A stretch of 64,000 nt of DNA, from assembly GCF_027172205.1 (NCBI RefSeq), contig NC_070602.1:22662501-22726500 (forward strand). Reading direction: 5' to 3'. A model generated the notes under the pieces. That model did no database searches and had not been told where the DNA came from. It saw only the letters and a list, made by a program, of their open reading frames with translations. The position numbers were made by a program, and so were the translations under genes. Positions 52,001 through 61,286 of this stretch are shown here, piece after piece. How positions within the stretch are numbered: the stretch's first letter is position 1; each line of letters begins with the position of its first letter. The stretch is from Podarcis raffonei. Lineage: Eukaryota > Chordata > Lepidosauria > Squamata > Lacertidae.

Positions 52001-55000
52001 AGGGAGCAAGTGCTGGCAGTTCTTAGTGAAAAGACTAGGGAAAACAGTCAGTTAAGAACAGAATATCACAAGATGATGGACATTGTAGCAGCTAAGGAAG
52101 CAGCTCTGAAAAAGCTTCAGGAAGAAAATCAAAAACTAGCCAATGAATTTGAAAACAGCAGCCAAGATATGTCCCGAGAAACTATTAAGAACTTGTCCCG
52201 GATCATTCGAGAGAAAGATATTGAGATTGATGCTTTAAGTCAAAAATGCCAAACTTTATTGACCGTCCTCCAGACATCCAGCATGGATGGAGGCAATGAG
52301 TTAGGAGGGATTAACAGCAATCAGTTCGAGGAGCTTTTACAGGAACGTGATAATTTGAAACAGCAAGTGAAGAAAATGGAAGAGTGGAAGAAACAAGTAA
52401 TGACCACTGTCCAAAATATGCAACATGAGTCTGCTCATCTGCAAGAGGAGCTGCAAAGGCTTAATACACAGATCTCCATGGATAGTGAGAACAATTCTCA
52501 GCTGCAGATAGAGTATAATGGCTTGATTCAAGGCTATGAACAAAATGAGAGAAAGCTGAAAACATTTAGTCAAGAATTAGCACAAGTTCAGCATAGCATA
52601 GGAGAGCTGAACAACACCAGGGATTTTATTCTGGGGAAACTTGATATGGTAACACCTCCTCTGCCAGTAAAGTCTACCACTGCTTCACAGTCATCGGAGA
52701 CTTCCAGCAGTGCTGCTTCTCAGATGTTTACTAGTGACTCCAAACCACTAAATGAGGAACTGGAGCGCATGAGTAAAGCACTGGAAGAAAAAGATTCAAC
52801 TATACGAATTCTGCAGGAGAATAATCAGAGGCTGTCTGATTCTATGGCTGCATCATCGGAGATGGAAAGAAAGGGTCAAGAGGGGTCTGAATTTGAGATA
52901 AAGCACTTGAAGGAGAAGTGTGATGTCCTGCAGAAGTCACTTAGGGAAAAAGACCTGCTAATAAAATCAAAAAGTGATCAGTTGCTTTCTCTCAGCGAAA
53001 ACCTTAGTAATAAAGAGAACGAAAATGAACTGCTGAAGCAAGGTATAACTAACCTAAAGGAGAGAACTCTGATTTTAGAAATGGACATCCGTAAATTGAA
53101 AGAAGAAAATGATAGGATAGTGGCAAAATGCAAGGAGAAAGAAACCGAGTTCAGAGCCCTACAGGAGACTAACCTGCAGTTCTCAATGATGTTGAAGGAG
53201 AAGGAATTTGAGTCTAGTTCCATGAAGGAGAAGGCTTTCACCTTTGAAAAACTGTTGAAAGAGAAAGAGCAGGTACGCGATGAGTTGAATTTTTGCTTAT
53301 TTTGTTCAAGGTCAAAGGGAGAAAGGTGTGATTGCTATTAAGTCAAGCAATGCTTATTTTTGTTATCTGGCTCAGGGTCCCAATTGCATATGCAGAATTC
53401 CAGGAAGGATGTCAGTAAGTTTCTAGACATTCTCACTTGAGAAATGTCTATACTTTTGCAGAGGCTGAAAACTAAGGAACATGTTCAGGTCTCCTGAGGA
53501 AAAGACCAGTATCAGTTTTTAAATGTCCATATATTTTAGAATGTAAAGTTTGTAAATGAGGAAGATGCAAATTCTAGTGAACATCCGATTTGCAATGCAA
53601 TCTTATGCAAGTGTACTCACATGTAAGTCAACAGTGTTCGGTAGGGGCTTGTGCATAGATAAGTATTTAGTTTAATTCTCAAATTTATTACTGTACATCC
53701 ACATTTATATCCTTTCAAGTCCCCTGGCACAGTGCTGCGCCTTTAACATTAAAAGAAGATAGATCTTTAAAATGCAATAACCTCTCTTTATTTTTATTTT
53801 TGGAAGGGGAAAGCAGGAGAGCTGAACCAGCTGTTAAATGAAGCAAAATCGATGCAGGAGAAGGCTGTTGCTTTTCAGCAAGAGAGAGATAAAGTCATGT
53901 TAGCACTGAAGCAGAAACAAATGGAGACTAGTGCCCTACAGAATGAGGTATGCAAGAGTTACCAGCCTTTGGGGGCTTGTGGGCATATTTGCAAACTGAA
54001 CAAACTCTCAGGGATGTCACACCCACCCCTAATCCAAGTACACACAGCAGCCTGGTCTGTAGGTTGCAATATAATGCTCCTTGCAGGCTTATTTGAGGGT
54101 GGGGAGGCAGGGGACTCTGGGCACCAGGGAAAGTTTCTGTAGAAACATGTGGCACCATCGAAGGATGAAAATTGAGTGAATGAAAGAGTGGGTAGCTGAG
54201 GGTGAATAAGAAAAGCTGAAGCAATGTGCCCTCAATTAATTATACAGATACAGCATTTACGTGATAAGGAGCAGCGTCTGAATCAAGAATTGGAGAGATT
54301 GCGCAATCACCTTTTAGAAAGGGAAGACACTTCCACACGGGAAGCTTTAGCAGCTGAGGATCGGGAATCTAAGCTTAAAAAGAAAGTCCAGGTTTTGGAA
54401 GAAAAGCTGCAGTTTTCATCAACTGCAGTGGAGAATGCCAGGTAATAACTTTGCTTCCTTTAGCCTTATCGGTACCCAGAATCCTAGTCAGCAGCTAGTT
54501 TTGTTGAAATGTTTTGTCCAGACATCCTATTGAGATGGGCGATGATGTGAGAACATCCTTGTATGGTTTTGTCCAGAAGTCCTGATGGCGCTTGTGTCTC
54601 TTTCTTTGCTCTCTTTCAGAAAGTAATTGAAGTGTCAGTGTACTACAGCCGTCATGCTCAGACTTTTAACTGCAACACAGGGCCCGCTCGTACATTTTTA
54701 TCATTCTTACTGTTCCCTCCTGCCTGCCTGCCTGCCTGCCTTCCCTCCTTCTCTAAAGGCAAAAGGGAATGCTAGTGGTTTCACTTGTTTAACCTGCCCA
54801 GAATAAGTTATAATTAGGTTAATGCCTGAAAGGGTGGTGGTGTGGTTTGCAAGGGAATTTGAACCAGGGTTGGGTGAAAGTCCTGAAATTTTCAGATCAG
54901 GGGTAGTCCTACCACCCACTAATGCATCTTTCTTTATGGTAAAATTTCCTTACCGCCCACCAGTGCTCGATGGAAGGAGGATTCAGCTTGTGCCCTAGAA

Positions 55001-57042
55001 CCCCCTACCACCCACCTAGATTCCTAAAACGCCCACTAGTGGGCGGTAAGGACCAGGTTGACAACCCCTGAACTAGATAGTGCATCAATAATAGGATAAT
55101 TCATACCTTAACGCATGGTAGAGAGAGGTGTTTTATTCTTTAGGATGGGAGCTGAAGGGCCTTGTTTGATCTATACATGCGGTAAAGCACAAGAAAGGCT
55201 TTAAGTGCTGGAGGCTTTCAGATTAGACAGAGAACATGAAAGAGGTTTTATAAAATGGTGTCAAGAAAATACAGAGCAAAAGGGGATTTTCCTTCATAAC
55301 ACTGGAACTTGCGGCCTGACAATGAAAGTGATTGGCTGATGGATCAGGCTGGATCAAAGAAAGCAACAGATCTCATTTATGGAATACAGTGGTACCTCGG
55401 GTTAAGAACTTAATTCGTTCCGGAGGTCCATTCTTAACTTGAAACTGTTCTTAACCTGAAGCACCACTTTAGCTAATGGGGCCTCTCACTGCTGCCGCGC
55501 CGCCGGAGCACAATTTCTTTTCTCATCCTGAAGCAAAGTTCTTAACCTGAAGCACTATTTCTGGGTTAGCGGAGTCTGTAACCTGAAGCATATGTAACCC
55601 GAGGTACCACTGTACTTGCCGATGGTCACTGGCTAGATGATTTGAAAAAGAGCTAAGTGGAACCTCCATCTTAAGAGGTGAATCGCGTCTGACTGCCGGT
55701 TGTTGAGGAGCGTTGTCCCCATACCTGGCAGTTCTCAGCTGGCCACTGAAAGAGGCAGGGTGCTAGCCTTTAATGTCCCTCTTGGTTTGATGCAGCTGAG
55801 CTGTTACAGACTTCTCAACTTGCTCGTTCAAATGGCAGAAACATACAAGTGGGGAAGCACTTGCTTTCTCACTGGCCCTTTAAAATTTTTGTACCTTTAT
55901 TTGTATTTTCCATAAAGTTTACAATCAAAACAATCCAAGAAAAGAAAAAAACATCTAACTGACAATACACTTTTTTCTTTAGAGGCCAGCTTAGTATCTC
56001 GTATAATTTATTTAATAAAAGGTAAAGGGACCCCTGACCATTAGGTCCAGTCATGGCCAACTCTGGGGTTGCGGCGCTCATCTTGCTTTATTGGCTGAGG
56101 GAGCCGGCGTACAGCTTCCGGGTCATGTGGCCAGCATGACTAAGCCGCTTCTGACGAACCAGAGCAGCGCACGGAAACGCCGTTTACCTTACCACCAGGG
56201 CGGTACCTATTTATCTACTTGCACTTTGACGTGCTTTTGAACTGCTAGGTTGGCAGGAGCAGGGACCGAGCAACGGGAGCTCACTCCGTCGCAGGGATTC
56301 AAACTGCCAACCTTCTGATCGGCAAGTCCTAGGCTCTGTGGTTTAACCCACAGTGCCACCCGCGTCCCATCATTTATTTAATATCTGCCTATAAAAACTG
56401 GCATTTCTGTTGAGTGTGTCACTTTAATCCCTCTTTTCCCCTGGGTTATATTAAGTCTGAAGAGAATGAAATACCTATATATAACTAGAATTGCTTCCAG
56501 AAGAGAGTAGTTTCAACAAAATTTGATTAACTTTTTAAAACCTTTTTTGAGAGAAAGAAGAAAAGTGTAAACTCTTCTTCCTGCAAAGAATATCTGCAGG
56601 AACTGATTTCATGTTTACATTTTGAAGCCGAGGTGACAGCTGCCAAATATCCAGACCCCTGAAAGATCCAGGGGCAGCAGAAGTTAAGGTTTTTTGGTGT
56701 GTGTTTTTAAAATAACCTAGTTGATTTTACATATTTTACTTCAAGCCACCAGGCTAGCATGCAGGTGGAATCCTTGCAAGAACAGCTGAACTTTGTTACC
56801 AGGCAGAGAGATGAAACTGTCATGCAGCTAACAATTTCCCAGGACCAAGTGAAACAGTATGCTGTGTCCCTGGCCAACCTGCAGATGGTGCTAGAGCAGT
56901 TTCAGCAGGGTAAGTTAACTCCTCCAGAAATAAGAGTGCATTCATACTAGCTTATTTAAAAAATATACTTAATAGTATTTTGGTGATAAAACTGAGATAT
57001 TCTCCCAGATATCTGCTCTTCATAATTAGGTTTCTGTTTTTT

Positions 57043-57094
<52 letters not shown>

Positions 57095-58006
57095 CACACA
57101 CACAAAAGTAAAAGTGTACATATTTTATTTTTAGAAGAGAAAGCTATGTATTCAGCTGAGCTACAGAAACACCAAAGGCAGTCTGAAGAATGGAAGAAAA
57201 AAGTAGAGCAACTAGAAGATAAAGTAGTTTCGTTGCAGGTAATGTTGAAATGGTTCTATAATGCAGCCTCATTTCTTTTAACTGGCATTGCAAACAACCA
57301 CAGCAGCAGCGGACAGATGGGAAAGGGTGGAAGGCAGCAGAAATAAGATACTAGATTATTGCTATAGAAAGGTATGAGGAAATATTGGGGGAAAGGATTT
57401 GAGAGAGGAATAGAATCTGCCTGATCATGTCGTTAAATATTTCCTGCAAGCCAAGACCAACCAAAATTCTTCCCATAGGTGAGGAACATGATTTTTGGAA
57501 AGGTGTATGCCTTGAGAGTTTGCAAATAGGTGGTAGACCTGCAGTAAATCAAACTTCAGTCACAATTTTATATAAATCAAGGGTCAGCCCTGCCATGCAG
57601 TGAGGTGAAGTGAACTATTTAAGATCATCCCAGCAGGTGTAGAATACAAAACCCAGAGTCCTTAGTAAGATGCCAGAAATTACGTTCCGCTCTATTAATC
57701 ACATATGGTAAGAATTCACCCATTTTGGTGGCATCACTCAAGGAATATAATGCTTAAAGGAAACTTTAAAAAGTTTGACCTAAGTTATACTGGTATGTAT
57801 GTGTTTAATCCATTTGGCTAGCCTGATTTTAAACTCTGTCGTGCTGTATTGATAGCATAGTTATCGCAGTATATGGTTGCTATGGATGATCTACCTCATC
57901 TTACAGGAAAACCTGGAGGAAGCAAACGCAGCATTAGAATCTGCATCAAGGCTAGCAGAGCAGCTGGATCTTAAAGAGGATCAAATTGAGGACCTTAAAA
58001 AACAAG
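37863..58006 (+). CDS. TRIP11: TRIP11 / GMAP-210, N-terminal 1731 residues, fifteen exons
   Basis: GMAP-210 is a giant coiled-coil tether of the cis-Golgi. Its N-terminal ALPS helix senses curved membrane, the coiled coil spans the gap (binding Rab2 and IFT20 in mammals), and a C-terminal GRAB domain binds ARF1. The exons are 37863-38007, 41171-41247, 41401-41511, 42666-42944, 44450-44518, 44904-45069, 47498-47839, 48381-48421, 49535-49741, 50219-53272, 53807-53947, 54248-54441, 56746-56909, 57135-57238 and 57907-58006, all phase-compatible. Residues 1-48 are the Gly/Ser-rich ALPS segment; nearly everything after about residue 75 is heptad-rich coiled coil. The C-terminal 250 or so residues, including the GRAB domain, lie beyond the right edge. 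About 30 residues present in human between exons 8 and 9 are not found here. Confidence 0.97.
38202..38292 (-). repeat. CR1 LINE 3'-end relic
   Basis: ctagaatcgtagagttggaa followed by tgcaatgcaggaatctcagt; the same relic type as 26664 and 43737. It lies in TRIP11 intron 1. Confidence 0.65.
38790..38945 (+). repeat. CR1-like LINE 3' fragment
   Basis: gtgtgagaacaggatgctag followed by tggtctgattcatcagg matches the 3' region of 12665-13144. Confidence 0.6.
38946..41170 (+). other. TRIP11 intron 1, remaining part
   Basis: Mostly AT-rich unique-looking sequence. A short hAT-like palindromic element is at about 39605-39700 (gggatggggaatctgtaacc). No supported exon or RNA gene was seen. Confidence 0.6.
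41171..41247 (+). CDS. TRIP11: TRIP11 exon 2
   Basis: It completes G49 and encodes [20 protein letters not shown], then TLRSE (50-74). The donor is GTAAAA. Confidence 0.94.
41401..41511 (+). CDS. TRIP11: TRIP11 exon 3
   Basis: It encodes residues 75-111, including [20 protein letters not shown]; the coiled coil begins here. It is in phase 0 at both ends. Confidence 0.95.
41557..41582. repeat. (TGAT)n microsatellite
   Basis: Six GATT units directly after TRIP11 exon 3. Confidence 0.9.
42199..42433. mobile_element. Tigger-like miniature element, CCGGAAGT subfamily
   Basis: Ends CAGTCATACCTTGGG and caaagtatgactg. TA follows on the right, and the left TA has become CA. The interior has several TGCGCA/GCGCAT alternations and CCGGAAGT at 42345-42352. 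Confidence 0.75.
42666..42944 (+). CDS. TRIP11: TRIP11 exon 4
   Basis: It encodes residues 112-204: [20 protein letters not shown], a Ser/Ala-rich linker ([14 protein letters not shown]), the acidic [13 protein letters not shown] and the coiled [17 protein letters not shown]. It is in phase 0. Confidence 0.96.
43737..43830 (-). repeat. CR1 LINE 3'-end relic
   Basis: cacagaatgatagagttgga followed by gcaatgcatgaatctcagct. It lies in TRIP11 intron 4. Confidence 0.65.
44068..44295 (-). mobile_element. L2/CR1-like LINE 3' end with (TAA)n tail
   Basis: A (TAA)n run (44068-44124) is followed by the reversed 3' end: gtccagccactctgggtggc, aacttccctaaacaggcctg, ccttcagatgtcttctaaaa. This is the mirror of 31824-31965. 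Confidence 0.7.
44450..44518 (+). CDS. TRIP11: TRIP11 exon 5
   Basis: It encodes [20 protein letters not shown], then IIK (205-227). Confidence 0.94.
44904..45069 (+). CDS. TRIP11: TRIP11 exon 6
   Basis: It encodes residues 228-282, from [20 protein letters not shown] to [11 protein letters not shown], plus one base. The donor reads G|GTCTTG, poor at positions +3 to +6, but it matches the family exon border and the phase of exon 7. Confidence 0.9.
45236..45592 (+). mobile_element. Sauria-type SINE
   Basis: The tRNA-like head has box B ggttcgaatcc (45296-45306), the body contains gtagataaataggtaccgct, and the tail is ccctttacctttaccttta. The 5' end is slightly shortened. It lies in TRIP11 intron 6. 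Confidence 0.9.
45992..46021. repeat. (CA)n microsatellite
   Basis: About 15 CA units. Confidence 0.95.
46833..47334 (+). mobile_element. L1-type retroposon insertion with poly(A) tail
   Basis: A perfect 19-bp repeat (46814-46832 and 47335-47353, aaagaaaggcagacaagtt) flanks a segment that ends in gtgaataaaataataaagg and an A-rich tail. The body is AT-rich and non-coding, as expected of a 5'-truncated L1 3' UTR or an L1-driven retroposed sequence. It lies in TRIP11 intron 6, about 160 bp before exon 7. Confidence 0.8.
47498..47839 (+). CDS. TRIP11: TRIP11 exon 7
   Basis: It completes V283 and encodes residues 284-396, [20 protein letters not shown] to [10 protein letters not shown], plus one base. 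The exon is preceded by a strong pyrimidine tract (ttttttctactttatag). Sequence in the first half is weakly conserved against human; the coiled-coil character is kept. Confidence 0.94.
48381..48421 (+). CDS. TRIP11: TRIP11 exon 8
   Basis: A 41-nt exon encoding D397 and [13 protein letters not shown] (398-410), equivalent to human DAENEIMRL. Confidence 0.92.
48918..49274 (+). mobile_element. Full-length Sauria-type SINE with target duplication
   Basis: A perfect 13-bp duplication, tatggggttgttt, is at 48905-48917 and 49275-49287. The head starts agggacgcgggtggtgctg, box B is ggttcgaatcc, and the tail is ccctttacctttacc. This is the cleanest SINE copy in the window and probably the youngest. 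It lies in TRIP11 intron 8. Confidence 0.95.
49535..49741 (+). CDS. TRIP11: TRIP11 exon 9
   Basis: It encodes residues 411-479, [20 protein letters not shown] through [15 protein letters not shown]. The last part is strongly conserved with human. Confidence 0.94.
50219..53272 (+). CDS. TRIP11: TRIP11 giant exon 10
   Basis: A single 3054-nt exon encodes residues 480-1497, an unbroken coiled coil from [13 protein letters not shown] to [12 protein letters not shown]. Conserved landmarks include [54 protein letters not shown] and [17 protein letters not shown]. Both ends are in phase 0. Frames on the opposite strand are shadows. Confidence 0.98.
53807..53947 (+). CDS. TRIP11: TRIP11 exon 11
   Basis: It encodes [20 protein letters not shown] and on to [10 protein letters not shown] (1498-1544). 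Confidence 0.95.
54248..54441 (+). CDS. TRIP11: TRIP11 exon 12
   Basis: It encodes [20 protein letters not shown] and on to SSTAVENA (1545-1608), plus two bases of S1609. Confidence 0.95.
54718..54741. repeat. (CCTG)n microsatellite
   Basis: About six CCTG units in TRIP11 intron 12. Confidence 0.9.
54898..55070. mobile_element. Possible hAT-like miniature element
   Basis: Ends CAGGGGTAGTC and GACAACCCCTG are roughly inverse. The interior has facing taccacccact and actagtgggcggta blocks. The 8-bp flanks (tttcagat, aactagat) match at only the last four positions. Confidence 0.45.
55387..55612. mobile_element. Tigger-like miniature element, GTTAAGAAC subfamily
   Basis: It has TA-flanked ends CAGTGGTACCTCGGGTTAAG and GAGGTACCACTG, and appears to be the best-preserved copy of the subfamily. 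It lies in TRIP11 intron 12. Confidence 0.88.
56018..56369 (-). mobile_element. Sauria-type SINE, reversed, with target duplication
   Basis: The duplication atttatttaata is at 56006-56017 and 56372-56383. The tail (aaaggtaaagggacccctg) is on the left and the head (gccacccgcgtccc) on the right. It lies in TRIP11 intron 12. Confidence 0.93.
56746..56909 (+). CDS. TRIP11: TRIP11 exon 13
   Basis: It completes S1609 and encodes [20 protein letters not shown] and on to [13 protein letters not shown] (1610-1663), plus one base. The donor is GTAAGT. Confidence 0.96.
57045..57104. repeat. Compound (CA)n(TA)n(CA)n microsatellite
   Basis: It ends 30 bp before the acceptor of TRIP11 exon 14, so it sits close to that exon's branch-point region. 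Confidence 0.95.
57135..57238 (+). CDS. TRIP11: TRIP11 exon 14
   Basis: It completes E1664 and encodes [20 protein letters not shown], then [14 protein letters not shown] (1665-1698). Confidence 0.95.
57907..58006 (+). CDS. TRIP11: TRIP11 exon 15 (last in window)
   Basis: It encodes [20 protein letters not shown], then [13 protein letters not shown] (1699-1731), plus one base. The next exon, expected to continue the coiled coil into the GRAB domain, is not found up to 64000. Confidence 0.95.
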
Positions 58007-58259
58007 GTAACAGATCTTGGTAGCAATGCACCAAAACCGGAAGATATCTGTGTTGGCCTATAAGAAAAAATTATAAAATCCATTTTGGTAGTAGTGCCTT
58101 TTACTAAGCTGACAAAAATGACACAAAACAGTGTGCAAGCTTTCGAGACCTCCAAAAATCTTCATCAGACTAGATTGTAAACAGGAGGCCTTGGTGAAAA
58201 GTGAAGCCTGCATAACACCAACAGAGCCTCATTTGAATGTCTGCTTCCTTCTCTCACAT

Positions 58260-58470
58260 TCCATTAACACTGCAGCTCCACCGGTGCATTGGACTGTGCT
58301 GCATGCAATGGAGCTTCTTCATCTTTTGTCCCCTTCAAAGTCCCTTGCACCCTCAAAATCAGCTCTAGAGGGTTAGGGGACCCTCTGGAGCAGATTCGGG
58401 ATGGGAGGAAAGGAAATGTCTATCTTGTTGTACCAGTGGAACCCCACTGGTGCAGGATTGGATGCAGCCC
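58260..58470. repeat. Degenerate dispersed repeat, same family as 1280-1600
   Basis: The blocks ccctcaaaatcagctctaga, gggttaggggaccctctgga and tcttgttgtaccagtgg recur in order, diverged. Confidence 0.4.
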
Positions 58471-58781
58471 TTAGACTTTTGCCAAATGCAGACAAGTGGT
58501 TTCACCCCCCCCCCCACCAGTTTTAATTCTGCATCTCTGGAGATACTAAAGCCAGCTGCTTACCGGGTCTCTCTCCGTCATAAGGTAGAACACACAGGTT
58601 CCTGGGCAAGTGGGAGAAAGAACAAATACAAGCTAGGCAAAAGTAGATCAATTTTTGGTGGTGTACTAGATGGTGGGGGGCTGGGGGACAACAGAAGCCA
58701 GATTGAGTAGGTTTACCCAGCAGTTGGAGTTCCAAATGCAGCTCTATATCATATAGATATACATAATAATAAAAAAATCCT

Positions 58782-58920
58782 TCCAGTAGCACCTTAGAGA
58801 CCAACTATGTTTGTTATTGGTATGAGCTTTCGTGTGCATGCACACACAAAACAAACAAAAACAAAACAAAAACAAAAATTTTATTTTGTTTCGACTACGG
58901 CAGACCAACACGGCTACCTA
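58782..58920. repeat. Dispersed repeat with agcaccttagagaccaac core
   Basis: The core at 58787 matches 16027. It ends in cagaccaacacggctaccta after an AAAC-rich stretch. The family is not named with confidence. Confidence 0.5.
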
Positions 58921-59890
58921 CCTGTAACTATATACATATACATACACATATACATATAAATATACATATACGTATGTGGCCATTTTTGTATGCACCCGAA
59001 CATAAATGTTACTCTGAACTACTCAACAGAAAAGTTTGCCAGAAATTCAATGATATTGCAAGGGTGAACTTTTAGCTAGTTGGTGATTCAATCTAGGAAA
59101 ACACCAGTGGAGTTCCAGTCTTCCACTTCAGCCTCCTGTGCCCCCTAGACACCTGCTTTTGCAGGCCAAGGGTGCCTCTGAAATGACATGGGATTGAGAC
59201 CCCAGGAGTTGGAATGGTAGGCAGCATGGAGAACACTGCACAAAGGCAGTGCCTTTCCGCCTTTCCAATCACACAAGGCTTTGGATCTCTATTATCCTAT
59301 ATTCCTCATGTTAAGAGATTTCAAAGTTCCCACTTTTAAGTCAGTCATTTAACTAAATTGCAGGTGGTTCAACTAATACCTGCCTGGAAGGTGGAAGGTT
59401 CCCCAATGGGACCAACATTCCCAGACAGAGAAAAGTGCCCTTGTCAGAAGGAGCATACTGGAGCAATGTGTAATTGTAGAGAAGGGATGGTGAACTGCTG
59501 CCTTGGGGTATTCACATGATGTGTTGTGTGTGTGAACAGAGACTGACAACCTGCCATGACGTCAACTGATCTGCGGTCTCTGGTTTGGCTCTCGTTTTTC
59601 CAGTTTCCCTGGATGGGCGGGGTATAAATAATAAATTATTATTATGTATTTCCTTAGCTATATTCACTTGAACATGTGCAGTCCCTGATAACAACAGTGG
59701 ACTATATTCCAGAGATGTCATACTTGTCTTGGCTAAACGGCAGTGGAATTGAACGAACTATGAGCAGAATCGAAATAGGAGATATATGGGGATAATAGTA
59801 AATGGCCTACCTTACAGAGTTGCAAAGATTACTGAGCTAATATGCACAAAAATGTTTTCAGCATCTTAAAGCCTAGTGTAGAAGCCATTT

Positions 59891-61223
59891 CATGGATCAC
59901 TGCCTTGGCCAAAGAAGGGCAGCGCCAAAGAATGCTCCAACTACCACACAATTGCACTCATTTCACACACTAGCAAGGTTATGCTCAAAATTCTACAAGG
60001 CAGGCTTAAGCAGTATGTGGACCGAGAACTCCCAGAAGTGCAAGCTGGATTTCGAAGGGGCAGAGGAACCAGAGACCAAATTGCAAATATGCGCTGGATT
60101 ATGGAGAAAGCTAGAGAGTTCCAGAAAAACATCTACTTCTGCTTCATTGATTATGCAAAAGCCTTTGACTGTGTCGACCACAGCAAACTATGGCAAGTTC
60201 TTAAAGAAATGGGAGTGCCTGATCACCTCATCTGTCTCCTGAGAAATCTCTATGTGGTACAAGAAGCTACAGTTAAAACTGGATATGGAACAACTGATTG
60301 GTTCAAAATTGGAAAAGGAGTACGACAAGGCTGTATATTGTCTCCCTGTTTATTTAACGTTTATGCAGAATTCATCATGCGAAAGGCTGGGCTGGATGAA
60401 TCCCAAGCCAGAATTAAGATTGCCGGAAGAAATATCAAAAACCTCACATATGCAGATGACACAACCTTGATGGCAGAAAGTGAGGAGGAATTAAAGAATC
60501 TTTTAATGAGGGTGAAAGGAGAGAGCGCAAAATATGGTCTGAAGCTCAACATCAAAAGAACTAAGATCATGGCCCCTGGTCCCATCACCTCCTGGCAAAT
60601 AGAAGGGAAAGAAATAGAAGCAGTGAGAGATTTTACTTTCTTGGGCTCCATGATCACTGCAGATGGTGACAGCAGCCACGAAATTAAAAGACGCCTGCTT
60701 CTTGGGAGAAAAGCAATGACAAACCTAGACAGCATCTTAAAAAGTAGAGACATCACCTTGCCGACAAAGGTCTGTATAGTTAAAGCTATGGTTTTCCCAG
60801 TAGTGATGTATGGAAGTGAGAACTGGACCATAAAGAAGGCTGATCGTCGAAGAATCAGATGCTTTTGAATTGTGGTCCTGGAGGAGACTCTTGAGAGTCT
60901 CATGGACTGCAAGAAGATCAAATGTATCCATTCTGAAGGAAATCAGCCCTGAGTGCTCACTGGAAGGACAGATCCTGAAGCTGAGGCTCCAATACTTTGG
61001 CCACCTCATGAGAAGAGAAGACTCCCTGGAAAAGACCCTGATGTTGGGAAAGATTGGGGGCACAAGGAGAAGGGGACGACAGAGGATGAGATGGTTGGAC
61101 AGTGTTCTCGAAGCTACCAGCATGAGTTTGACCAAACTGCAGGAGGCAGTGGAAGACAGGAGTGCCTGGCGTGCTCTAGTCCATGGGATCACAAAGATTC
61201 GGACACAACTAAACAACAACAAC
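59891..61223 (+). mobile_element. BovB (RTE) LINE, 5'-truncated insertion
   Basis: An 11-bp duplication, agaagccattt (59880-59890 and 61224-61234), flanks a 1333-bp insertion ending in (AAC)n, the usual RTE tail. The reverse transcriptase is readable over 295 codons (59981-60868): VQAGFRRGRGTRDQIANMRW, FIDYAKAFDCVDHSKLW, GKGVRQGCILSPCLFN and the catalytic YADD in LTYADDTTLM. The C-terminal part (MYGSENWTIKKADRR..., then LRLQYFGHLMRREDSLEKTL) follows in another frame after a one-base shift near 60860. The endonuclease region is lost by 5' truncation. The protein resembles ruminant BovB closely. Confidence 0.93.
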
Positions 61224-61261
61224 AGAAGCCATTTTGGCATATAAGCTATATATGTGTGTTT

Positions 61262-61286
61262 TGTTGTTGTTTCGTTGTTTAGTCGT
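61262..61286 (-). repeat. Scrap of a BovB-type 3' end, reversed
   Basis: gttgtttcgttgtttagtcg is the reverse of the BovB/RTE terminal region seen at 16812-16835. It lies 40 bp after the larger BovB insertion and in opposite orientation. Confidence 0.4.

Noticed and set aside
50386-53241. Minus-strand frames opposite TRIP11 exon 10
   Set aside because: They are shadows of a strongly conserved 1018-codon plus-strand exon; there are no splice or start signals of their own.
54224-54247. In-frame ATG just upstream of TRIP11 exon 12
   Set aside because: It lies in the intron before the acceptor tatacag; the exon starts at 54248 and joins exon 11 in phase.
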